Shown: positions 1 to 8,900, numbered from the stretch's first letter. The stretch is DNA of 64,000 nt from Pirellulales bacterium (GCA_036499395.1 DASYDW010000122.1:62001-126000); one strand, 5' to 3'. Notes: generated by a model from the sequence alone, not told the origin. Made by a program: numbers and translations.

Positions 1-357
1 CGGCGTAAACATGCCCAAGCCGAACGCCCAATCGCCGTCGGCGCTCTTCTTCACATAACCGAGTTGCGGCAGCGGCGTGAAACCGGTGCTGACGCCCGAG
101 CGCGTGGGATCGGAATAGCGGAGATTGCTCAGGATGCCGTCGCCGCCGACGTCAAACAGGCCATTGCCCTGGACGTTGGTCATGGCGGCCGGATTGTCCA
201 GCAGCATGGCGCCGTTATCGGCGTAGCCCAGGTTCGTGCCGCCACGACCTAGCGCGCGCGGTGAAACACCATCGAGAATCACACCGTCGGCCCGGACTTT
301 TGTTGTAGCAAGAAGCACAACAGCCAAAGCCAACCACGGCATCCATGTCCGCCGCAT
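1..357 (-). CDS. FadL/OMPP1-like outer-membrane transporter, 3' end missing
   Basis: The gene is cut by the left window edge; only the first 119 codons are present. The start ATG at 355-357 follows AAAGGATT. Residues 1-23 form a signal peptide ending in VRA. The mature N-terminus reads GRGGTNLGYADNG and then LDNPAAMTN, the hallmark of the FadL/TodX (OMPP1) family, in which a conserved NPA segment lies in the N-terminal hatch of a 14-stranded outer-membrane barrel that passes hydrophobic compounds. Further on, LPQLGYVKK and WAFGLGMFTP fit the first barrel strands of this family. The substrate cannot be inferred. The family assignment rests on the N-terminal signature only, since the barrel is off the window. 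Confidence 0.75.
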   Translation of the reverse strand, partial: MRRTWMPWLALAVVLLATTKVRADGVILDGVSPRALGRGGTNLGYADNGAMLLDNPAAMTNVQGNGLFDVGGDGILSNLRYSDPTRSGVSTGFTPLPQLGYVKKSADGDWAFGLGMFTP

Positions 358-390
358 GGTTCGCAATCCTTTGCGTTGGCGAAACGAGGA

Positions 391-426
391 GACTGCTCCC
401 TTGGGGAGTCGGCCGTCGAACGGCCG
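391..426 (-). promoter_or_regulatory. two adjacent hairpins in the FadL-like gene leader
   Basis: On the minus strand, 30-70 bases upstream of the FadL-like start, two stem-loops abut: CGGCCGT/ACGGCCG (410-426, 3-base loop) and GACTCCC/GGGAG-AGTC (391-410, one bulged base). Nothing else in 358-596 looks like a gene. The pair could be a leader RNA structure or an upstream terminator; no known riboswitch class was recognised. Confidence 0.3.
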
Positions 427-596
427 CCCTCTTTCGGATTGCATCGGCGCGCGAGGCTGCGCAGGCCGCAGCGTTGCGGATAAAAAGTAGCGCCCGAACG
501 AAGCGCGGGGGCGGTCGTAACGATTAGCGAAGCCCTGCCGTCGCGACAGTCTGCTATCGCAGCAGGGAAGGCTTAGCCTGGCTCGCTTCAGCCTGC

Positions 597-1718
597 TTAG
601 GGAACCAAGGGATGCGATCCTAGCACCGGCAGCGGCGTTGTCGGAACGGCCAACGATCCGGCCGAAAATGTGCCGCTGCCGTCGTGGAATTGCCGCGCCA
701 CGGCTATGAATTCCTGCTCCCGGCTAAGGAATGCTTGCACGACGTCGGGATCGAATTGCGTTCCCCGCCCCTCTAGGATGATCGCGCGCGCTTTCTGATG
801 CTCGAAAGCCGGTTTGTAGACGCGTTTGCTGGTCAGCGCGTCGTAAACGTCGGCCAGTGCGACGATGCGGCCAGCTAGCGGTATCTGATTGCCCTTTAAC
901 CGGCGCGGATAGCCGGTCCCATCCCAACGCTCGTGATGCGTCAGCGCGATCTCCTGCGCCATCTTCAAGAACAGTGCGTCCGGGCGGGACTGTGCGACGG
1001 TCTGCAGCGTCTCGCCCCCCAGCAACGTATGTCGTTGCATGATGGCGAACTCTTCCGGCGTCAATGGACCCGGCTTCAGCAGAATCGAATCGGGCACGCC
1101 CACCTTGCCGATATCGTGCAGCGGGCTGGTTTGGTAGATGAGCTGCACATAGTCGCCATCCATGAACTCGCTGTAATGCGGCCAGCGCGACAACTCGTCG
1201 GCCAGGATGCGGCTGTATTCGCGCATCCGTTCCAGATGGGCGCCCGTGTCCTTGTCGCGCGACTCGGCCAGCTTGGCCATGGCGAAGATCATCAAGTCTC
1301 GGCTTTCCAAACCGAGAACGCGCTCGCCGGTGCGCAATCGCATGCGCAGCTCTTGCGGCTGAAAGGGCTTGGTGAGGAAGTCGTCGGCTCCGGCATCCAG
1401 GCCGCAGACCACGTTGTCGACGCCACCCCGCAATGTGAGCAGGATGAAATAGATGTACCCGCTCCAGCCGCGTTTGCGGATTTCGCGACACAGATCGAGT
1501 CCGCTCATGTGCGGCATCTGCCAGTCGGAGACGACCAGCCGGTACATGCCGGTCCGTACCAGTTCGAACGCTTCGCGCCCGTCACTGGCGGCCGTGACCT
1601 GGTAGCCGAAATGGCGCAAGTCTTCGACGACGATTTCTCGCGTCACCAGATCATCGTCGACAACAAGAACTCGCATATCCATTTTCGTAGCAGGTTGCTG
1701 CATCGCAGAGGGTGTCAC
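597..1718 (-). CDS. response regulator with HD-GYP c-di-GMP phosphodiesterase domain
   Basis: A two-domain signalling protein of 373 residues. The receiver domain (about 14-130) has the acidic pocket DDD (21-23), phospho-acceptor Asp65 in VVSDWQMP and Lys117 in LTKPF. The HD-GYP domain (about 150-345) has HDIGK at 201-205 and the full HHERWDGTGYP signature at 261-271, so it should hydrolyse cyclic di-GMP in the cytoplasm. The start is a GTG directly after the stop codon of the upstream HPt gene, implying translational coupling; an ATG five codons later is the alternative. With the HPt protein it forms a minimal phosphorelay output pair; no sensor kinase is nearby. A GGDEF cyclase at 35706 could supply the opposing activity. 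Confidence 0.93.
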   Translation of the reverse strand: MTPSAMQQPATKMDMRVLVVDDDLVTREIVVEDLRHFGYQVTAASDGREAFELVRTGMYRLVVSDWQMPHMSGLDLCREIRKRGWSGYIYFILLTLRGGVDNVVCGLDAGADDFLTKPFQPQELRMRLRTGERVLGLESRDLMIFAMAKLAESRDKDTGAHLERMREYSRILADELSRWPHYSEFMDGDYVQLIYQTSPLHDIGKVGVPDSILLKPGPLTPEEFAIMQRHTLLGGETLQTVAQSRPDALFLKMAQEIALTHHERWDGTGYPRRLKGNQIPLAGRIVALADVYDALTSKRVYKPAFEHQKARAIILEGRGTQFDPDVVQAFLSREQEFIAVARQFHDGSGTFSAGSLAVPTTPLPVLGSHPLVP

Positions 1719-2165
1719 TCAGCTCAGCCGCCGGCCGCTCCGTTCCAGGGATTCGACAAGTTTCGTTTGATCGTCGCGCAGGAGATGCAACTGCTCGGGG
1801 AGCGTTGTGATTTCGTTTTCCAAGGCCCGCTCTTCGGTGGTCGAGGCGTGATCGAACAAGGATCGTGCCGCGACGCTTGCCGCGATCCCCTTGATGCGAT
1901 GGGCCAGTTGGGCCGCGGCCTGTGAGTCGCCCACGCGGATTGCGCCGTCTAAGTCGACCAGATCGCGATCCAATTGATCGGCGAATTTGGTCAGCACTCG
2001 TTCGACGAGGTCCATATTGCCCAGGCAGCGAGCTTTCAAGTCCTCAAGGTCGAGGACATCGTCCTCCGTGAGGCACGGCGCTTGATTCTGTTCGCACTTC
2101 ATCACTGATGCCGCCGCGATTCGTGTCTGTTTCGCCGAGAGGTGCTGTTGAAAGTTTGTCGCCAT
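1719..2165 (-). CDS. HPt-domain phosphotransfer protein
   Basis: A 148-residue protein whose C-terminal 100 residues form a histidine-containing phosphotransfer bundle. The phosphorylated residue should be His89 in AHRIKGIAASV, matching the HRxKG consensus. About 35 N-terminal residues precede the domain. The stop codon touches the GTG start of the HD-GYP response regulator, so the two are almost certainly co-translated and the HPt protein is the likely phosphodonor or phosphate sink for that receiver. No good ribosome binding site precedes the ATG at 2163-2165; an internal ATG at 2100-2102 is possible and would keep the whole HPt domain. Confidence 0.85.
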   Translation of the reverse strand: MATNFQQHLSAKQTRIAAASVMKCEQNQAPCLTEDDVLDLEDLKARCLGNMDLVERVLTKFADQLDRDLVDLDGAIRVGDSQAAAQLAHRIKGIAASVAARSLFDHASTTEERALENEITTLPEQLHLLRDDQTKLVESLERSGRRLS

Positions 2166-2628
2166 ACTGGGACGCGCGCTTGTTGGCGCGCAGCCAGCAG
2201 CGCGGTCCGCCCACTTGGGAACTGCGTGAACTGTAGCTCACGAACCTTTCAGCGGCAAAAGAGTTAGGCATCGACGACCACTTGTGCATCGAGCGCAGGA
2301 ACGGCCGGTAAATCCCTTACAAACGTGCGGGACGACGGCTGGAAAGCGCATAGATTTCCGGCTTTTGTTCGGGATTGCGCATGCGTCGCGAGTGTTGGGG
2401 CGCGGTCACGGCCATTGATTTCGGCAATCCAAAGATGCTATCACGACGCGAGATTTTCGATTGTCCCGGTCGCGACGAGGCGCAAACCATTGCCGGTGCT
2501 GGTTCTCGACTCGCGCCCCTTGGCCGGTTGTCCACCGTGCGTACGATTGCTTATCGGGCGATCGAACGCGGAGCGTGACTGGCCGCCCTGATGCTGTCAC
2601 ATCATGTGCCGGGGAAAGGAGGACCACC
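2166..2628. other. intergenic region without recognisable gene
   Basis: This 463-base divergent spacer separates the HPt gene (minus) from the exported protein gene (plus). The open frames inside are short, arginine-rich and lack ribosome binding sites, so I regard it as promoter DNA for both sides. The only clear element is the AAAGGAGG ribosome binding site at 2615-2622. Confidence 0.5.
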
Positions 2629-3720
2629 GTGAGCGTGACAATTCTGCACTCTTGCCGCGATGCTCTGGCAAGTCGTTTTCCGAGGAGGCTTTTTTTGGGG
2701 AATCATGTTGTGCGGAGCCTGGTCCTAATGCTTGCGGCCACCTGCGCGATGGCCGCGCCGCCGCGCGTCGCGATCGACGTTGGCACGATTGTCGAATGTG
2801 CCGACGTGACACCACCGGCGTACGCCAGCGATCGAAGTCAGGAACGAATCGTCGAAGCGCGCATTCGCTTTTCCGTGCTGTTGCAAGCAGGACGGGAAGC
2901 GGATCTGGAGCAGTTGCAGGTGACGGTCGTCAGCCCCGAACGGCGGATGCGCGTCGTCGATTTTCAACCGCGCACGGCGCTGGCCAGTGAGTTGGCGGGC
3001 GACGTTGAGATTTGCAACTCGAACGATACCACGCAATCGCTGAACGCTTCACTCGGTGGGGTGATCTCGGGCGATCATGGGCCCGCTCACGTGCAGGCCT
3101 CACCTGCGGCGGGCGTGGGGGTAACGCAGATTCGTGGTTCGAAAGAGACATTCCATCGGCTGTCGCCCAAGATCGCGGTGCTCGCGAGCGGCACGACGAA
3201 TGCCGAGCACGGCGTGTTCTTCAAATTCCGGCATTCGTCGCAAGTCGCACTCGAAGGCTCGCGCGAGGTGACCGTGCGGTTCCTTGTGCCCCACGAGTGG
3301 CGCGGAGATTGGGTGCGACTAGATGCCGAGATGCTGGGCCGGCATCGCAATTATCTGGGAGAGAAGATCGAGCCGTGCGGGCAGACGCAGGTTTACCTGG
3401 GACTGTATGACGCGGGGAACGCCGTGGCACACCAGGCGGCGATGGCCGTCGCGTCGGCCCAGGCGTCGAACGAAGTGCCGGCCGGGCATGGGACGACCGT
3501 GGCGGCGCAGCGCCATACGGTTAATAAACCAGTGATGTCGAGCGACAAGGCCAATGCGGAATCTCGCAAGCAGCAGGAATGGTTCGCGCTGCCGTCGGTG
3601 TTCAAGCTGTGCAATCAAGAGCGCACGGCCGTAATCACTGACGAGCCGACGGCGCTGTCGATCGCCTTGGACGACCTGGCCGCTTTGGCGGGCGAAAGTG
3701 CAGCGGCCGGCACGCGTTAA
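2629..3720 (+). CDS. exported protein of unknown function
   Basis: Not recognised. I place the start at the GTG at 2629 because a near-perfect AAAGGAGG lies 6 bases before it; the open frame extends further upstream but without a site. The 363-residue product begins with a long signal-like N-terminus: basic residues, then LVLMLAATCAMAAPP ending around residue 47. The mature part is mixed alpha/beta without repeats or extra membrane segments, and has a few cysteines (VECADV, VEICNS, EPCGQ, KLCNQ) that could form disulfides outside the cytoplasm. The C-terminal 90 residues are alanine-rich and look less ordered. It stands alone between a divergent HPt operon and a convergent methyltransferase gene. 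Confidence 0.65.
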   Translation: MSVTILHSCRDALASRFPRRLFLGNHVVRSLVLMLAATCAMAAPPRVAIDVGTIVECADVTPPAYASDRSQERIVEARIRFSVLLQAGREADLEQLQVTVVSPERRMRVVDFQPRTALASELAGDVEICNSNDTTQSLNASLGGVISGDHGPAHVQASPAAGVGVTQIRGSKETFHRLSPKIAVLASGTTNAEHGVFFKFRHSSQVALEGSREVTVRFLVPHEWRGDWVRLDAEMLGRHRNYLGEKIEPCGQTQVYLGLYDAGNAVAHQAAMAVASAQASNEVPAGHGTTVAAQRHTVNKPVMSSDKANAESRKQQEWFALPSVFKLCNQERTAVITDEPTALSIALDDLAALAGESAAAGTR

Positions 3721-3725
3721 GCCCA

Positions 3726-4403
3726 TTACCACACCGAAGGTAACAGCCGATAACGAACTTGCCGGCAATATTCGTCATAGCCGGCGAGGTTCGCCCGCAG
3801 GTAATGCTCCTCGTCGAGGAGGCGTGCGACCATCATGCCGACCACGGCCGCGGCCGGTAGCAGAGCCCAATAAGATTCAAGCGCGAGCGCCGTGCCTCCG
3901 AACATCAGAACGGCGCTTGCATACATCGGATGGCGGACCATTCCGTATAGTCCTGTCCGGATGACGCGTTGTTCCGGCTGCACCTCGACCGTGGCCGATG
4001 CAAAACCGTTCTGCCGAAAGACGAAGAACATTAGTAGATACGACAGCAGTAGCAGAATATCGCCCCCCGCTACCAGCGCCGGGGGAACTGTCGAGCGGCC
4101 AAAGCGGAAATCGAGTCCGGCCACGACATAGATCGCGCACAGCGTAAGACTGGTTGCGGCTTGAATGATTTTTTGAAAGGGGCGCTTCTCGGCCAGCGGC
4201 CCGACCGACATCCGCCGCTTGACCAGGGCCGGATCGTATCGCAGGAAATAGAGCGAAATGGCGGCCGTCGCGAATCCAAACAGCACCCAATAAATCCAGC
4301 CCGCGCGGTAATCCAAAGTGCCGGCCGAAGTGAACAAGATCAGGGCTAGAAAGACCTGGAAGAAAAACCAGCCGCGCATCACCCGCACTGCCAGACCATT
4401 CAT
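3726..4403 (-). CDS. isoprenylcysteine carboxylmethyltransferase-like membrane enzyme
   Basis: An integral membrane protein of 225 residues with about five hydrophobic segments. The C-terminal half has the ICMT/phospholipid methyltransferase signature: GMVRHPMY at 154-161 and the Glu-Glu of DEEHYL near 197, the S-adenosylmethionine-binding elements of this family. In bacteria without prenylated CaaX proteins such enzymes usually methylate lipids, isoprenoids or unknown substrates, so the substrate is open. I chose the ATG at 4401-4403 because GAGG precedes it; an ATG 13 codons upstream has no such site. It converges on the exported protein gene, with only 5 bases between their stops. Confidence 0.8.
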   Translation of the reverse strand: MNGLAVRVMRGWFFFQVFLALILFTSAGTLDYRAGWIYWVLFGFATAAISLYFLRYDPALVKRRMSVGPLAEKRPFQKIIQAATSLTLCAIYVVAGLDFRFGRSTVPPALVAGGDILLLLSYLLMFFVFRQNGFASATVEVQPEQRVIRTGLYGMVRHPMYASAVLMFGGTALALESYWALLPAAAVVGMMVARLLDEEHYLRANLAGYDEYCRQVRYRLLPSVW

Positions 4404-4493
4404 CGGAACCTCGCGCATGCGGCGAAGGACGTAAATTCGCACTCGACATCGCGCGCGACCACAACTCTGTGCGCGACTAGGGCACGTTCTGTG

Positions 4494-5297
4494 CTATTTT
4501 CCTTGAAACTTGGCAGGGCGCTTCGAGAGAAACGCCATTACCGCTTCTTGCACGTCGGCGGTGGTGATCAGCTGACTTTGCGCCCAGCGCTCCAGAGCCA
4601 TTTGCGTGCGCTTGTCGAGGCCGTCCCCTTGATCGACGATCAGTTTCGCCATGCCCACGGCCAGCGGCGCGTTCTGCGCGATTTGGTCGGCCAATTTCAG
4701 GGCGGCCGGCAATAGCTCGGCCGCAGGCGCGACGCGATTCACCAGTCCCCACTGCAGGGCTTCGGCCGCATCGATCGAACGCGCCGTCAGCAGCATATCT
4801 TTGGCGCGACTCGGCCCCACGACCCGGCTCAAACGTGTCGAACCGCCGACGTCAGCCACCAGCCCCATGCGCGATTCGGGAATGGCAAACTTGCAGTCCT
4901 CGGTTGCCACGCGCAGGTCGAACGACAGCACCAGTTCCAGCCCCATGCCGATCACTTGCCCCTGCAATGCGCCGATCACGGGCACTTCGGTCGCCTCGAT
5001 CAGATCCAGCGAGTGCTGCAATTCTTCGGCAAAACGGCGCAGCCAGCGGGCCGGATTCAATTCGCCGGCCGAACCCTGGCTCTCGGCCAGAGACATGACG
5101 TCGATCCCGGCCGAGAAAATCGGACCCTCGGCCGTTATGACCACGGCGCGAATTTCGGGCTGTTCATCGACCGAGCGGACTGCCGCGGCCAGATCGTGCA
5201 TCATCTGCGGCGTCAAGGCATTCCGCTTCTCGGGACGATTGATTGTTACGATCCGCGTCGTGCCTTCCGTGCGACTGGTAATCAACGTGTTGCTCAT
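4494..5297 (-). CDS. enoyl-CoA hydratase/isomerase family protein
   Basis: A crotonase-fold enzyme of 267 residues, a typical single-domain length. The oxyanion-hole segments are FSAGID (61-66) and GQVIGMGLEL (113-122). The active-site region PESRMGLVADVGGS (140-153) has an acidic residue in ADVG, as in delta(3,5)-delta(2,4)-dienoyl-CoA isomerases, so double-bond isomerisation is as plausible as hydration. It probably acts in fatty-acid or branched acyl-CoA breakdown in the cytoplasm. The start is the ATG at 5295-5297 with GAGGAA about 10 bases upstream; a longer reading frame exists but its first 27 codons look non-coding. No other beta-oxidation gene is adjacent. Confidence 0.88.
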   Translation of the reverse strand: MSNTLITSRTEGTTRIVTINRPEKRNALTPQMMHDLAAAVRSVDEQPEIRAVVITAEGPIFSAGIDVMSLAESQGSAGELNPARWLRRFAEELQHSLDLIEATEVPVIGALQGQVIGMGLELVLSFDLRVATEDCKFAIPESRMGLVADVGGSTRLSRVVGPSRAKDMLLTARSIDAAEALQWGLVNRVAPAAELLPAALKLADQIAQNAPLAVGMAKLIVDQGDGLDKRTQMALERWAQSQLITTADVQEAVMAFLSKRPAKFQGK

Positions 5298-5446
5298 GAC
5301 GGGCGATTCCTCGACTGAAGTGACTGTTTGAGATTTGGCGTGCGAGTACGAGTCTTGTGGTGCGAGTCGGCATTCCAAGAGACAACGACCAGGCGCCGAC
5401 CGCAGAACGAAGATTTAAGACTCACTCGTCGTCACTTACACGCGCC

Positions 5447-6304
5447 CTAGGTCTGCTGCAGCCGGGCCGCTATGAGCGTGTTCTCGAGCAGCATCGTGAT
5501 GGTCAGCGGGCCGACGCCGCCCGGGACGGGCGTGATCATTCCCGCCACTTCGCGTACGGCCTCGTAGTCGACGTCGCCGACCAGCTTCTCGTCACTCCGA
5601 TTCATGCCGACGTCGATCACCACCGCTCCGGGGCGCACCATGTCTGCGGTCACGAATCGGGCCTGACCGATCGCCGCCACCAGGATATCCGCCTGGCGCG
5701 TGATCTCGCGCAGATTCTGTGTGCGCGTGTGGCAAACCGTAACCGTGGCATCCGCGCCACGTTGCATCAGCATGTTCGCCAAGGGCTTGCCTACGATGTC
5801 GCTGCGCCCCAGGATCACGACGTTCTTGCCGGCCGTCTCGACACCGTTGCGCTTCAGCAGTTGCTGCACGCCGTGGGGTGTGCATGGCAGAAAGCGAGGA
5901 CGCCCCTGCACCAGGCGGCCGACATTCTCGGGATGAAAACAATCGACGTCCTTCAACGGGTTGACTGCTTGCAGGACGCGCGTGGGGTCCATGCCGCGCG
6001 GCAAAGGGAGTTGCACGAGAATGCCGTGTACGTCCTGGGCTTTGTTCAAGCGCACGACCAGCGACAGCAGATCGTCGAGCGAGGCATCCTCGGGTAACCG
6101 CTCCAGCCGGCCGTCGATTCCCAGGCGACCGCAGGCGTTGCGCTTGTTGCGAACGTAGACCTCGCTGGCCGGATTGTGTCCGACGAGCACCGCGGTCAGG
6201 CACGGCACAACGGCGTTGTTTTCAATGAAATCGGCGACCTCTTCCGCCAGCTCCGACTGGATGCGTTGCGCCAGTGCCTTGCCGTCGAGAATCGTCGCGC
6301 TCAA
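5447..6304 (-). CDS. folD: bifunctional methylenetetrahydrofolate dehydrogenase/cyclohydrolase
   Basis: FolD interconverts 5,10-methylene-, methenyl- and 10-formyl-tetrahydrofolate with NADP in the cytoplasm. The 285-residue length is standard. Active-site elements are present: Tyr50 and Lys54 in YVRNK, Gln98 in VQLPLP and Asp121 in KDVDCFHP. The nucleotide-binding segment is GRSDIVGKP (167-175) and the C-terminal signature PGGVGPLT is at 261-268. The start is TTG at 6302-6304: GGGAGGG lies about 7 bases upstream, and an ATG between the two is out of frame and stops at once. An unremarkable single-copy housekeeping gene. Confidence 0.96.
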   Translation of the reverse strand: MSATILDGKALAQRIQSELAEEVADFIENNAVVPCLTAVLVGHNPASEVYVRNKRNACGRLGIDGRLERLPEDASLDDLLSLVVRLNKAQDVHGILVQLPLPRGMDPTRVLQAVNPLKDVDCFHPENVGRLVQGRPRFLPCTPHGVQQLLKRNGVETAGKNVVILGRSDIVGKPLANMLMQRGADATVTVCHTRTQNLREITRQADILVAAIGQARFVTADMVRPGAVVIDVGMNRSDEKLVGDVDYEAVREVAGMITPVPGGVGPLTITMLLENTLIAARLQQT

Positions 6305-6402
6305 ACCATGCCCTCCCGCTGGAATGTCCCACTGAAAGGGGGCATTCTAGAGGAATCCTCGCCCGCTGCGTAGACACCGGCCGCATGCGGCCCCACGGTT
6401 GG

Positions 6403-6945
6403 TCAGACCAGCGGCAATAATCCTGGCATCGCCGAGCCGGCCACCCACGCAATCAAACGCAGTGCAAGTTGGGCGTACACGGCCGCGGCCAGGTCGTCTG
6501 CCATGATCCCCCAGCCGTGCGGCAAATGCTCGATCTCGCGGACCGGGCTTGGCTTCGAGATGTCAAACAAGCGGAACAGGGCGAACGCCACGATCACGGT
6601 AACCGGTTGTAAGGAGTCGAATAAAAACAAGGTCACGGCCATACCGACCACCTCGTCCAGGACGATGCAGCCCGGGTCCTTGGCCCCGCCTAAGTGCTGG
6701 GCCGCGATGGCGCAAACTGGCACTCCCAAAAGCGCGATCAGGGCCAGTACGCCCGCCTGCCAGCCAACGCCGGGGAGCTGCTGCACCGCGATGGCCAGCG
6801 GAACACCGACGATGCTCCCCCACGTTCCCGGAGACTTTGGGAAGAACCCGACTCCGGCCGCGGTCGCCAGCCAAACCACGGGGCTAAGCCGGCGGCGATC
6901 GACCGAGGGGCTCGGTGGCGGGGAAGTGTCCGTTATCTTTATCAC
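6403..6945 (-). CDS. pgpA: phosphatidylglycerophosphatase A
   Basis: PgpA removes phosphate from phosphatidylglycerol phosphate at the inner membrane, the last step of phosphatidylglycerol synthesis. The 180-residue protein has the family's signatures in order: GVGFFPKSPGTWGS (31-44), KDPGCIVLDE (89-98), RLFDISKPSP (125-134) and HGWGIMADD (143-151), with three or four hydrophobic segments between them. The start codon is GTG at 6943-6945 without a strong ribosome binding site. It reads in the same direction as folD with 98 bases between. The partner synthase PgsA is encoded about 20 kb away at 26540. Confidence 0.93.
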   Translation of the reverse strand: MIKITDTSPPPSPSVDRRRLSPVVWLATAAGVGFFPKSPGTWGSIVGVPLAIAVQQLPGVGWQAGVLALIALLGVPVCAIAAQHLGGAKDPGCIVLDEVVGMAVTLFLFDSLQPVTVIVAFALFRLFDISKPSPVREIEHLPHGWGIMADDLAAAVYAQLALRLIAWVAGSAMPGLLPLV

Positions 6946-7046
6946 GCGTGACAGCCCCGAGAGTTGTGATGATCGGCAGGCTTGAAAAGAGGCGCCCCGC
7001 GAGCGTTCAGGGCCCTTGAAGCGCTAGTGACGTTCGTGGCTGCCGG

Positions 7047-7076
7047 TTGTATCCTAAGGTGTCAGAACCATACAAT
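7047..7076 (+). promoter_or_regulatory. possible promoter with inverted repeat upstream of the sulfite/nitrite reductase
   Basis: TTGTAT (7047-7052) and TACAAT (7071-7076) are spaced 18 bases apart, as for a sigma70-type promoter. The same bases form an inverted repeat TTGTAT/ATACAA, which could be a regulator site. This is the only promoter-like element in the 217-base spacer before the reductase gene. Confidence 0.35.
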
Positions 7077-7163
7077 TACGACAATCCTGGTCATATTTCT
7101 ACGCATTAAGCCCTTCCCGAGCAGGTTTTCAGCCTGGGGATCGGTTACCTCTCTGGACGCATC

Positions 7164-8900
7164 ATGGCGGAAGAAAAACTTAGTCCTGTCGAAATCATCA
7201 AAACCGGTAGCAACTATCTGCGCGGCGATATTGCCCAGGAAATGGTCGACGGCAATGACCATTTCGGCAAGGACAGCACGCAACTGCTCAAGCATCACGG
7301 CACGTATCAGCAAGACGACCGCGACGCACGGGCCGGTGGCCGGTCCGAAGGCGCTCTCCGCGCCGACAAAGAATACAGCTTCATGGTCCGCACCAAGATC
7401 CCCGGCGGAAAGCTGACCAGTGCGCAGTTGCTCGCCGAATTGGATCTGTGCGACGAGCTGGGCAACTCGACACTGCGGATTACGACGCGACAAGGCCTGC
7501 AACTGCACGGCGTGTTGAAGAGCCATTTGAAGGAAACGATTCGCCGCATCAACGACGTGCAGCTTTCGACGCTGGCCGCCTGCGGTGACGTCGAGCGCAA
7601 CATCATGTGCTGCCCGGCGCCGCATCGCCAAGATTCGGTGCATGACGAGATGCAGAAGCTGGCCGACCGGCTGGCCGAGCATCTGTGCCCTCGCAGCCGG
7701 GCGTATCACGAATTGTGGCTCACCGACACCGCGACCGGTGAAGAGACATTGGCCGGCGGTGGATCGAATGGTCACGAGATCGAGCCGATCTACGGTCCGA
7801 CCTACTTGCCGCGAAAATTCAAAACTGCGATCGGCCTGGCCGGCGATAACTGCGTCGACCTGTACGCGAACGATCTAGGACTGATGGCCATCCCGCGTGA
7901 CGGTCGCATCATCGGCTACAACGTGCTGGTCGGCGGTGGTTTTGGCGTCACGCCCAGCGCGAAGAAGACGTTCCCGGCGCTCGCCAAACGCATGGCCTTT
8001 GTCACGCCGGAACAGGTCGTTGACGTGGCCACGGCGATCATCAAGGTGCAGCGCGACTTCGGCAATCGGTCGGATCGAAAAGTCGCGCGCATGAAGTACC
8101 TGATTGCCGACTGGGGCTTGGAAAAGTTCAAGGCCAAGGTCGAAGAGTATTACGGCGCCAAACTGGCCGACCCGCAGCCGGACGACGTCGTGGGCTTCGA
8201 CGATCACCTGGGCTGGCACGAGCAAGGCGACGGCCGCTGGTTCTACGGCTTGAACGTCGAGAACGGCCGTGTCCTCGACAACGAACATCTGCAGTTGAAG
8301 ACGGCGCTGCGTGAAGTCTGCCGTCGCTTCTCGCCCAATATTCGCCTCACCTCGCATCAGAGCCTGCTGTTCACCGACGTCGCCGCGGAGAATCGCGATG
8401 CGATCGAAAAGATCTTGCGCGATCATGGGGTGAAGCTGTCGAGCGATATCTCGGCCGTGCGCCGCTGGTCGATGGCATGTGTCGCGTGGCCCACCTGCGG
8501 ATTGTCGATTACCGAGGCCGAGCGCGCTCTGCCCGGTGTGATTGATGAACTCGAGGTCGAGCTTGCGCGGCTGGGACTTTCGCAAGAAGTGTTCACGGTC
8601 CGCATGACCGGCTGCCCGAACGGTTGCGCACGCCCCTATAACTCGGACGTCGGTTTGGTGGGCAAAGCAGCGGGCAAGTACACCGTCTTGCTCGGCGGTC
8701 GCTTGCTGGGCAATCGCATGAACGTGAACTACAAGGACATGGTTCTGGCCGAGGACCTGGTCAGCACGCTTGTGCCAGTCCTTGCTTACTTTAAGCAGGA
8801 TCGTCAGCCGGGCGAGACGTTCGGCGACTTCTGCCACCGCAAGGGAGTCCAGGACCTGCAAGAGTGGACAGCGGGCTACGCCAGCCAAGCCACGGCCTAA
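7164..8900 (+). CDS. ferredoxin-type assimilatory sulfite/nitrite reductase hemoprotein
   Basis: A 578-residue siroheme and [4Fe-4S] enzyme that reduces sulfite to sulfide (or nitrite to ammonia) by six electrons in the cytoplasm. The two ferrodoxin-like half domains are visible: N-terminal SFMVRTKIPGG (72-82) with TRQGLQLHG (108-116), and the second half from about 350. Cluster and siroheme cysteines are C439 and C445 (ACVAWPTC) and C484 and C488 (TGCPNGCARP). The substrate cannot be settled from motifs, but ADKEYSFMVRTKIPGG resembles sulfite reductases of plants and cyanobacteria, so sulfite is favoured. No cys or nir genes are adjacent; the next gene encodes a small membrane protein. ATG start at 7164. 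Confidence 0.92.
   Translation: MAEEKLSPVEIIKTGSNYLRGDIAQEMVDGNDHFGKDSTQLLKHHGTYQQDDRDARAGGRSEGALRADKEYSFMVRTKIPGGKLTSAQLLAELDLCDELGNSTLRITTRQGLQLHGVLKSHLKETIRRINDVQLSTLAACGDVERNIMCCPAPHRQDSVHDEMQKLADRLAEHLCPRSRAYHELWLTDTATGEETLAGGGSNGHEIEPIYGPTYLPRKFKTAIGLAGDNCVDLYANDLGLMAIPRDGRIIGYNVLVGGGFGVTPSAKKTFPALAKRMAFVTPEQVVDVATAIIKVQRDFGNRSDRKVARMKYLIADWGLEKFKAKVEEYYGAKLADPQPDDVVGFDDHLGWHEQGDGRWFYGLNVENGRVLDNEHLQLKTALREVCRRFSPNIRLTSHQSLLFTDVAAENRDAIEKILRDHGVKLSSDISAVRRWSMACVAWPTCGLSITEAERALPGVIDELEVELARLGLSQEVFTVRMTGCPNGCARPYNSDVGLVGKAAGKYTVLLGGRLLGNRMNVNYKDMVLAEDLVSTLVPVLAYFKQDRQPGETFGDFCHRKGVQDLQEWTAGYASQATA

Noticed and set aside
360..440. GEMM-type c-di-GMP riboswitch before the FadL-like gene
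   Set aside because: The minus strand contains a GCAATCCGAAAG stretch loosely like the GEMM core, but the tetraloop receptor and the second conserved helix do not follow.
933..1925. 330-codon plus-strand open frame antisense to the HD-GYP and HPt genes
   Set aside because: It mirrors two genes with clear domain motifs, has no ribosome binding site, and its composition (His, Gln, Val and Arg-rich) is that of an antisense shadow in GC-rich DNA.
2325..2591. 88-codon plus-strand frame in the 2.2-2.6 kb spacer
   Set aside because: Arg/Cys-rich, no ribosome binding site, and several overlapping frames of equal length exist on both strands, as expected for non-coding GC-rich DNA.
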